Shown here: positions 1 to 5,000 of the stretch, piece after piece
Layout: each line of letters opens with the position of its first letter
How positions within the stretch are numbered: the first letter of the stretch is position 1
DNA from: Deltaproteobacteria bacterium
Lineage (GTDB): Bacteria > Myxococcota > XYA12-FULL-58-9 > JAUUZB01
DNA length: 5,000 nt
NCBI GenBank assembly: GCA_030590185.1
Contig: JAUUZB010000435.1
Coordinates: forward strand, 1-5,000
Direction of reading: 5' to 3'
Program-made: the position numbers and the translations under genes
Notes under the pieces: model-generated
The model's database searches: none
Seen by the model: only the letters and a program-made list of their open reading frames with translations
What the model was told of the DNA's origin: nothing

Positions 1-1825
1 GCTGCTGCTGGAGCTCGACGCCCTCGGAGACGCCGTGCGTTTGGCGTGGCCCCGGGGTCGCGCCTTGACCATCCCCGTCCAGCGCGGCGTCAGCGATGTC
101 AACGTCTCGCTGGGGATGGCGGACCAGTGGCTCGAGGTGGGCATCAACGTGCGGGTGGACCACGAGCAGGTGCTCGATTTTGCCGAGTTGTTGAAGCGCC
201 GATGTGGCCGGCGTTTCGTCGCCCTGGACGGTGATCGTTTCATGGCGCTCACCGACGCCCTGGCGCGCCGGCTCGATCATCTGGAGAGCCTGGGCCGGGT
301 CGACAAAGCCGGCCTGCACACCAGCCTCGCCATCTTGCCAGTGGTCGACGAGCTGTGCGCCGAGGCCGGGGAGGTGCACCGGGGCGAGGGTATCAACGAC
401 CGGCTGCGGCGCTGGGCCGAGATCGCCGCCACCACGCCGCGGATGCCGCGGGGCTTTGGCGCCACCCTGCGCGACTACCAGCGCGAGGGCTTCGTGTGGA
501 TGGCGCGCCTCGCCGAGATTGGGCTCGGGGCATGCCTCGCCGACGACATGGGCCTCGGCAAGACCATCCAAGCCTTGGCGGTGATGTGCACCCGCGCCCG
601 CCTCGGCCCCGCCCTGGTGATGGCCCCCGCCTCGGTGGTGCACAACTGGCGCTCGGAGATGCGGCGCTTCGCCCCGAGCCTGCAACCGGTGTTGCTGGCC
701 GAGGGCGACCGCGAGAGCGCCATCGCCAACCTCGGGCCCCGCGACGTGTTGTTGTGCAGCTACGGGCTGCTGGTTAGCGAAGCGGAGCGCTTGGCCGCCA
801 TCGAGTTCTCCAGCGTGGTGTTCGATGAAGCCCACATGCTCAAGAATCCGCGCACCAAGCGCGCCAAGGCGGCTTTTGGCCTGCGCGCCGGTTTCCGCAT
901 GGCGCTCACCGGCACCCCGGTCGAGAACCACCTCGGGGAGTTCTGGAGCGTCATGCAGGCGACGGTCCCCGGCTTGCTCGGCACCCGCAAGCACTTCGAC
1001 GGCCGTTTTGCGCAACCGATCGCCGACGGAGATCGCGAGCGGGCCGGGCAGCTCCGCGCCATCGTGCGCCCCTTTATGTTGCGACGCACCAAGGCCGAGG
1101 TCCTCGACGAGCTACCGCCGCGCGAAGAAATCACGATTACTGTCACGCCCGGGACACGGGAGGCGTCTTTCTACGAAGCGTTGCGCCGCCGGGCACTCGA
1201 GCAGCTCGAGGGCTTGGACGGCCCCAAGGCGCGTTTCCAGATCCTCACCGCGCTCACCCGCCTGCGTCAGGCCGCGGTTGACCCGCGCCTGGTCGACCCC
1301 AAGGACGGCCCGCCGGGGGCCAAGCTCGACCTATTGATGGAACGCCTCCAGACGCTGCACACCGGCGGCCACCGCGCCCTGGTGTTCAGTCAGTTCCTCG
1401 GCGGCATGGCGCTGATCAAGGAACGCCTCGACGAGGCAGGCTTGGAGTACCTGAGCCTCGACGGCTCAACGCCGGTCGCGACCCGCAAGCAGCTCATCGA
1501 TCGTTTCCAGAACGGCGTCGCCGACGTGTTCGTCATGAGCCTCAAGGCCGGCGGCCTCGGGGTCAACCTCACCGGCGCCGACTACGTGATCCACCTCGAG
1601 CCCTGGTGGAATCCAGCGGTGGAAGATCAGGCCACGGGTCGCGCCCATCGGATCGGGCAGCAACGGCCGGTCACCGTGTATCGGCTGGTCACCCGCGGCA
1701 CGGTGGAGGAACAGATCCTAAAATTGCACGGCCGCAAGCGCGAGATGGCCGATGATCTGCTAGCCGGTCTGGAGACCGCCAAGGCCCTCGATATCGCGGA
1801 GCTGCAGCTCTTGCTCGGGGGGTGA
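1..1825 (+). CDS. SNF2/RapA-family ATPase (DEAH helicase-like), C-terminal part; 5' end outside window
   Basis: ATP-dependent DNA translocase of the Swi2/Snf2 superfamily 2 group, the bacterial type related to RapA/HepA, expected to act on DNA or DNA-protein complexes in the cytoplasm. The reading frame is open from the first full codon at position 2, giving 607 visible codons. Residue numbers here count from that codon. About 150 residues of the bacterial SNF2-associated region come first. The ATPase core follows: a DYQREGF Q-like motif, Walker A DDMGLGKT (181-188), Walker B DEAH (275-278), motif III LTGTPVENH (from 302), and an RRTKAEVLDELPP hinge. The second RecA-like lobe has VFSQF, SLDGST, SLKAGGLGVNLT (513-524) and motif VI QATGRAHRIGQ (543-553). 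All catalytic motifs look intact and the C-terminus looks complete. Homologues usually carry several hundred more N-terminal residues, often with a SWIM zinc finger, so GTG at 35 is an internal valine rather than the start. The specific role is unknown. It converges on the ligase gene. Confidence 0.95.
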   Translation, partial: LLLELDALGDAVRLAWPRGRALTIPVQRGVSDVNVSLGMADQWLEVGINVRVDHEQVLDFAELLKRRCGRRFVALDGDRFMALTDALARRLDHLESLGRVDKAGLHTSLAILPVVDELCAEAGEVHRGEGINDRLRRWAEIAATTPRMPRGFGATLRDYQREGFVWMARLAEIGLGACLADDMGLGKTIQALAVMCTRARLGPALVMAPASVVHNWRSEMRRFAPSLQPVLLAEGDRESAIANLGPRDVLLCSYGLLVSEAERLAAIEFSSVVFDEAHMLKNPRTKRAKAAFGLRAGFRMALTGTPVENHLGEFWSVMQATVPGLLGTRKHFDGRFAQPIADGDRERAGQLRAIVRPFMLRRTKAEVLDELPPREEITITVTPGTREASFYEALRRRALEQLEGLDGPKARFQILTALTRLRQAAVDPRLVDPKDGPPGAKLDLLMERLQTLHTGGHRALVFSQFLGGMALIKERLDEAGLEYLSLDGSTPVATRKQLIDRFQNGVADVFVMSLKAGGLGVNLTGADYVIHLEPWWNPAVEDQATGRAHRIGQQRPVTVYRLVTRGTVEEQILKLHGRKREMADDLLAGLETAKALDIAELQLLLGG

Positions 1826-1879
1826 GGGGCGGCGCGGTTCAGGAGACGGGCAGGCGCCGCGGGTAGCGCGGGGCAACGC

Positions 1880-2041
1880 CCAAGAAAAGTCTGGGAGGGT
1901 GACACTGTAGACGAGGTCCAATAGCGCCTTCTCGGGCAGCCCGACAAAGGCCTCCTGCCCGGACGGCCGTCTCCATAGGGCAAACGGTTTTGCCTGGAAG
2001 AAGATCGGGTAGACGTGCTGAATGTGAGTGAAAACGTTTAT
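1880..2041 (-). pseudogene. Frameshifted remnant of an AbiEi-like antitoxin/transcriptional regulator
   Basis: There is no intact ORF here, but two minus-strand frames read together resemble the C-terminal half of AbiEi-family proteins, the antitoxin/regulator partners of type IV toxin-antitoxin systems. One frame gives INVFTHIQHVYPIFF (2041-1997), like the usual stretch ending in P-x-x-F-F. The next frame gives LPEKALLDLVY (1939-1907) and then SVTLPDFSW, matching the family hallmark [AT]-x-PEKALLDLLY. The gap between the FF pair and PEK is about 20 residues, near what I expect for the family, with a one-base frameshift around 1975-1996. The N-terminal winged-helix part is missing, because the ligase stop codon lies directly upstream, and the C-terminus is lost before the helicase gene. 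No start codon or cognate toxin gene is visible. The motif match is seen directly. The family assignment comes from recall and was not searched. A chance match in a GC-rich gap remains possible. Confidence 0.5.
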
Positions 2042-2063
2042 GGCGCCTGCGCGCCCCCGCCAA

Positions 2064-4553
2064 TCACCGCCCGAGCTTCAAGAAACTCTCCCTGGTCTCT
2101 TTCTCCGCCTGCGCCTCCCGGACCGCGAGGGCCTCAAAGGCTGCGTCGAGCTGTTTGGAACGGGCGCCGCTGTCGCGGGCCTGTTCGAGGGTGCGGCGGG
2201 CACCGGCGAGATCGTCCAGCTTCATGCGCAGGCGCATCAGGCCCAGGGCGTAGCCCGCGTGCTTCGGGTGGTTGTCGGTGGCCTGTTGGTAGTGACGCAG
2301 GGCATCGATGCGGCGGCCCTGGCGTTCATACAATCGCCCGAGTAGCCACTGGGCCCTCGCCATCATGCGGGTGTCGCCAGTCACCGCCAGCAGCTCCCGG
2401 GCGGCGGTGCGGGCCTCGTCGTGGCGGCCTAGTTTGTTGAGGAGGTTGGCGCGTTGGTAGAGGAGCTGCTCGCGGTTGCGGGATTTTTCCATGCCGCGGT
2501 TGATCGCCGCTAGCGCGCCCTCGGGGTCGCCCTGGGCGGTGCGTAGGCGTGCCTCGACGAGATACGGGGCGGGGCGGTCACCGGCGATGGCTTCCAAGGC
2601 CTGGGTTCGGTCGTGGGCCTGTTCGAATTGTTTGAGGCTGGCGTGGGCGTTGGCGGCTAGGGTCAAGCCCCTTTCGGTTTGGGGCGGGGCGTCCGGCTCC
2701 AGTACCTGCAACGCTAGCTCTGGCTCTTTTTGGCGCAGCAGGAATCCCGCGACGAATTCACGGACCGCTGGTTGATCGCCACCGAGCTCGGCGACATCGC
2801 GGGCGTCGCCGGTTAATTGCATGACCTCCTCGACTACCTTGCGGGTCAACGCCGGTTGGTACTCGCAGGCTAGGCGGTACTCCATCAATCCCTGTCGCTC
2901 GTGCCCGAGGCGGATGAGCGCCTTGCCGGCTAGGCGGTGGGGACCGGCGTTGCGCGGCGACAGGTACATGGCGCGGTTGATCCAATGCAGGGAGGACCGG
3001 GCGGCGCGGCTGGTGTTCGGCTCGCGCAGGGCGACCATCAGGGGCAACACGAAGTTGGTGGGGTGGCGTTGGATGATCGCTTCGAGTTGCGGGCGGCGTT
3101 GTGCGGCGGTGGCATTCGCGAGGGTGGTGCGCAGGCGCTCGTAGTCGCGGTTGATGTCGAAATCGATGGCGTACCAGGATGCTGTGGCGGCTGAGAGACT
3201 GAGGATGGCTAGTCCGGCCCAGGCGAGGGCGCGTGCCTTGGGTCTCTTCGATTTGCGTTCCCGTCGGCTCGAGTTTCTGGGTTGTCCGAGCACCACCAGT
3301 AACATTGCCGCGGGTAGGGCGACCGACGAGAGGGTGAGGTTGAAGTCCATCAGGTTGTGAAGACCGAGGTGAACGAGGGCAAAGGCGGCGATCAACCGCG
3401 ATGGTCGATGGGCTGAGCGGCGCACGGCGCGCACGAAGGCGTACAGGATGCCGGCGACGATGATGCAACCGATGAGCGGGCCCCAGTCGACGAAGAGTTG
3501 CAGCCATTCGTTTTCGAGGTGGGAGAACATTACTTCTGCCCGGAGGCTCGAGAAGCGGGGGTAGGCCATGCCGAAGGCGCCGCGGCCGACACCGAGGAGC
3601 GGGAAGGCTGCGACGAGATCGACCATGGGGTGCCAGATCTCCGTCTTGTAGAATGCCCGGTCGTCGCTCAGGGTCCACAGCTCGTGGACTATTTGGGTGT
3701 AGGCTAGGTAGCTCGCCACCAGCAGGACGCCGGCCAAGGTTCCGTTGACCCAGAGGGCCGGTCGGTCACCCTTGGTGAAGCGTCCCCTGGCCAGGACCAC
3801 CGCGCACAGGGCCAGGCTGAATATGTAGGCGCCGATGCCGCCGCGGGACAGGCTCAGGATCACTCCCGTGCCCATGGCCACGGCGCCCAAGAGCGGCAGC
3901 CAGCGGCGTCCGCGGCCGGTTTCGAGGGCTAGGGCGAGGGTTGCGATGCTCGCGAAGCCGAGGAAGCCGGCGAGGTGGTTCGAGTTGATGAAGGAGGAGA
4001 CGAACTGGCGATGGCGCACGGGGCCGAAGGCGGCGTAGGGGTGGTCGAAGCCAGCGGCGGATTGCACGATGCCGAGCAGCATCACGGCACCGCCGGCTAG
4101 GGCGATCACGCGTAGGAGATCGGTGAGGGCGAGAGAGTGTCGCCGGCCATACAGTTGCGCCGCTAGCAGCGCGCCGCACAAACAGATCGTCAGCTTGACC
4201 AGCTCGTGGGCGGTGGCCGGGAGGTCGAGGGTGATGGGTCGCCAGGCGTTCTCCCATCCGGGCGCTAGGCTGAGTACCTCGTAAGTGCCTGGGGATAGCA
4301 GAGCAAACCAGGTGACCGGCAGGGGGATGAGTTGGAGGATGGTTGCCGCTAGGGCTACCAGGAGGATTCCTGGCATCAGGAGGCTCGGCCGCGTCCGCGA
4401 CGGTGAGGCGATGCTCAGGGCTGTGGCGATTAGGAGCAGCGCGGCGAGGATGGCGTTGGTGGCGGGGTGGGCGCCGCCCAGGGCTAGGGGGGCGCCGACG
4501 ATACACGTCCCCACGATCAGGTGTTGGATCCGGCGCGGCTCTGGGCGGTGCAT
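2064..4553 (-). CDS. O-antigen ligase/polymerase-like membrane protein (Wzy_C) with C-terminal TPR domain
   Basis: Probable glycan ligase or polymerase of the inner membrane, using undecaprenyl-linked glycan at the periplasmic face. The protein has 829 residues. Residues 1-460 hold about 12-13 hydrophobic segments with Wzy_C features: SSFINSNHLAG (187-197), SLSRGG (234-239), GVGRGAFG (321-328) and HLENEWLQLFVDWG (345-358), the last in or at the end of the large loop (about 289-350) where WaaL-type enzymes carry essential residues. A basic linker (425-441, RRERKSKRPKAR) precedes the last membrane helix (443-461), which suggests that residues 465-829 are periplasmic. That tail is helical and TPR-like, with clear repeats near 629-658, 663-692, 697-726, 732-764 and 766-797. 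The ATG at 4553 is the only start before an in-frame TGA (4599-4601); a GAGAGAG tract 13 bases upstream is a weak, distant ribosome site. WaaL ligase, Wzy polymerase and a protein O-oligosaccharyltransferase cannot be told apart. Leu-Ala is often encoded as CTA-GCN. Confidence 0.87.
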   Translation of the reverse strand: MHRPEPRRIQHLIVGTCIVGAPLALGGAHPATNAILAALLLIATALSIASPSRTRPSLLMPGILLVALAATILQLIPLPVTWFALLSPGTYEVLSLAPGWENAWRPITLDLPATAHELVKLTICLCGALLAAQLYGRRHSLALTDLLRVIALAGGAVMLLGIVQSAAGFDHPYAAFGPVRHRQFVSSFINSNHLAGFLGFASIATLALALETGRGRRWLPLLGAVAMGTGVILSLSRGGIGAYIFSLALCAVVLARGRFTKGDRPALWVNGTLAGVLLVASYLAYTQIVHELWTLSDDRAFYKTEIWHPMVDLVAAFPLLGVGRGAFGMAYPRFSSLRAEVMFSHLENEWLQLFVDWGPLIGCIIVAGILYAFVRAVRRSAHRPSRLIAAFALVHLGLHNLMDFNLTLSSVALPAAMLLVVLGQPRNSSRRERKSKRPKARALAWAGLAILSLSAATASWYAIDFDINRDYERLRTTLANATAAQRRPQLEAIIQRHPTNFVLPLMVALREPNTSRAARSSLHWINRAMYLSPRNAGPHRLAGKALIRLGHERQGLMEYRLACEYQPALTRKVVEEVMQLTGDARDVAELGGDQPAVREFVAGFLLRQKEPELALQVLEPDAPPQTERGLTLAANAHASLKQFEQAHDRTQALEAIAGDRPAPYLVEARLRTAQGDPEGALAAINRGMEKSRNREQLLYQRANLLNKLGRHDEARTAARELLAVTGDTRMMARAQWLLGRLYERQGRRIDALRHYQQATDNHPKHAGYALGLMRLRMKLDDLAGARRTLEQARDSGARSKQLDAAFEALAVREAQAEKETRESFLKLGR

Positions 4554-4737
4554 GTTCTGGCCGGGTCTCTCTCGGTATTTACCTGCGGGTGCACGCCATC
4601 ATGGGTGCATCGTAACGCCATCCCTCTCAACGAAGTCTATCTACATTTGCATGGTCGGTGCGATGGCCAGCGCCGATTGGATTGTTTCGCTGGTGGGAGA
4701 CACGGGGTAGGATGGCGAGGCTTCGAGCCTGACCGAC
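4554..4737. promoter_or_regulatory. Divergent intergenic region between ligase and aminotransferase genes
   Basis: These 184 bp separate two head-to-head genes, so they must carry signals for both unless transcription enters from elsewhere. No strong sigma70-type promoter is visible. Towards the aminotransferase, TAGGAT (4708-4713) could be a -10 element, but the hexamer 17 bases upstream, TTTCGC, is a poor -35. Towards the ligase there is only an AT-rich TAAATA (minus strand, 4581-4576). The most structured element is the dyad at 4590-4609. CGCCATC also occurs twice (4594-4600 and 4616-4622). Neither gene has a strong Shine-Dalgarno sequence: GAGAGAG (minus, 4573-4567) lies 13 bases before the ligase ATG, and GGCGAGG (4714-4720) lies 17 bases before the aminotransferase ATG. 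Confidence 0.5.
4590..4609. promoter_or_regulatory. 20-bp near-perfect dyad, candidate operator
   Basis: The sequence TGCACGCCATCATGGGTGCA is an interrupted palindrome. TGCAC pairs with GTGCA on the outside and CCAT pairs with ATGG around a central C, with one unpaired G at 4595 offsetting the arms. The half-sites read TGCACGCCAT and, on the other strand, TGCACCCAT. It lies 37-56 bases upstream of the ligase ATG and about 130 bases upstream of the aminotransferase ATG. The position suits an operator for a dimeric regulator or, if transcribed, a hairpin in the ligase leader. The symmetry is directly visible; binding is inference. Confidence 0.35.
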
Positions 4738-5000
4738 ATGCCACGCATTTACCTCTCTCCGCCCCACATGGGACCCGACGAGCGCTCGCTGCTTCTCGAT
4801 GCCTTCGACTCCAACTGGATCGCACCGTTGGGTCCCCACGTCGACGCCTTCGAGGCTGAGTTTTCTGAGCGCCTGGGGGGCGGGCATGCGGCGGCGTTGT
4901 CGAGTGGGACGGCGGCGCTGCACTTGGCTTTGCGGCTGGTCGGGGTGGGGGCCGGTGACGAGGTTCTGACCTCCTCGTTTACGTTTGCCGCCACCGCCAA
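4738..5000 (+). CDS. DegT/DnrJ/EryC1/StrS sugar aminotransferase (EpsN/PglE-like), N-terminal part; 3' end outside window
   Basis: PLP-dependent aminotransferase of the sensory-box-free DegT/DnrJ/EryC1/StrS group, expected to transfer an amino group, normally from glutamate, to a keto-sugar nucleotide such as UDP-4-keto-6-deoxy-GlcNAc in the cytoplasm. Only 87 full codons of a family normally about 370-400 residues long are present. They begin with IYLSPPHM (4-11), continue with NWIAPLGPHVDAFE (26-39), and reach the PLP-phosphate-binding stretch SSGTAALHLAL (55-65) and GDEVLTSSFTFAATA (73-87). The opening closely resembles Bacillus EpsN and Campylobacter PglE. The catalytic lysine lies beyond the window. 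ATG 4738 is the only start after an in-frame TAG at 4708-4710, and the conserved IYLSPPHM sits right behind it. The ribosome site is weak (GGCGAGG, 17 bases upstream). The gene diverges from the ligase-like gene and probably supplies an amino sugar to the same glycan pathway. The exact sugar substrate cannot be deduced. Confidence 0.9.
   Translation, partial: MPRIYLSPPHMGPDERSLLLDAFDSNWIAPLGPHVDAFEAEFSERLGGGHAAALSSGTAALHLALRLVGVGAGDEVLTSSFTFAATA

Noticed and set aside
35..1825. GTG at 35 as the true start of the SNF2 protein
   Set aside because: The frame is open to the window's left edge with family-like residues before it, there is no ribosome site, and homologues have long N-terminal extensions. 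The gene is simply cut by the window.
1933..1995. Hairpins as a bidirectional terminator: CGGGCAG/CTGCCCG (1933-1961) and GGCAAA/TTTGCC (1979-1994)
   Set aside because: The stems are only 6-7 bp, the first has a 15-base loop, and neither is followed by a T tract on either strand.
1839..2063. 74-codon minus-strand ORF as an intact small gene in the convergent gap
   Set aside because: Only its early part resembles the AbiEi-like region; the informative PEKALLDLVY block lies in a different frame. It is better explained as part of a frameshifted remnant.
1..2063. Anti-phage defence island (DISARM-like SNF2 plus abortive-infection gene)
   Set aside because: The SNF2 protein looks like the common RapA-type family, no methylase, nuclease or other defence partner is visible, and the AbiEi-like piece is a broken remnant without a toxin.
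2015..2440. Plus-strand ORFs at 2015-2440 and 2028-2345 antisense to the ligase 3' end
   Set aside because: They are antisense to well-supported TPR coding sequence, show no recognisable family, and are explained by high GC content.
2758..3678. 306-codon ORF on the minus strand in another frame within the ligase gene
   Set aside because: Its translation is rich in Arg, Pro and His with no recognisable domain, as expected for an off-frame reading of GC-rich coding DNA. The ligase frame has clear Wzy_C and TPR features across the same stretch.
3766..4506. 246-codon minus-strand ORF overlapping the ligase N-terminal region
   Set aside because: It is a low-complexity Arg/Pro-rich translation without family motifs, and the overlapping frame encodes the membrane segments.
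4685..4713. Sigma70 promoter TTTCGC-17-TAGGAT for the aminotransferase
   Set aside because: The -35 matches the consensus at only two positions and the -10 at four. This is too weak to list as its own feature in DNA of this composition.

Overview
The window comes from a GC-rich bacterial genome. Codon third positions are mostly G or C, and two surface-glycan genes (a Wzy_C-type ligase and a sugar aminotransferase) point to a Gram-negative bacterium. The lineage cannot be fixed from this sequence; a proteobacterium or myxobacterium-like organism would fit.

Layout: (1) Positions 1-1825, plus strand, hold the C-terminal 607 codons of a large SNF2/RapA-type ATPase whose start lies before the window. 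(2) Positions 1826-2063 have no intact gene. On the minus strand this gap appears to hold a frameshifted remnant of an AbiEi-type antitoxin/transcriptional regulator, recognised by an LPEKALLDLVY block. (3) Positions 2064-4553, minus strand, hold a complete 829-residue membrane protein: an O-antigen ligase/polymerase-like Wzy_C domain followed by a C-terminal TPR domain that is probably periplasmic. (4) Positions 4554-4737 are a 184-bp divergent intergenic region with a 20-bp near-perfect dyad just upstream of the ligase gene. (5) Positions 4738-5000, plus strand, hold the first 87 codons of a DegT/DnrJ/EryC1/StrS (EpsN/PglE-like) PLP-dependent sugar aminotransferase that runs off the window.

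The ligase-like protein and the aminotransferase are divergently transcribed and fit one job: making an amino-sugar-containing glycan and polymerising it or transferring it at the periplasmic face of the inner membrane. The helicase converges on this locus and has no evident functional link to it. The decayed regulator between them may mark the edge of an inserted or rearranged polysaccharide locus. I found no RNA gene, CRISPR array, insertion sequence or convincing intrinsic terminator, and no clear case for a wholly new system. The points most worth a second look are the AbiEi-like remnant, the operator-like dyad, the ligase-TPR architecture, and the unusual use of CTA-GCN for Leu-Ala in the ligase gene.
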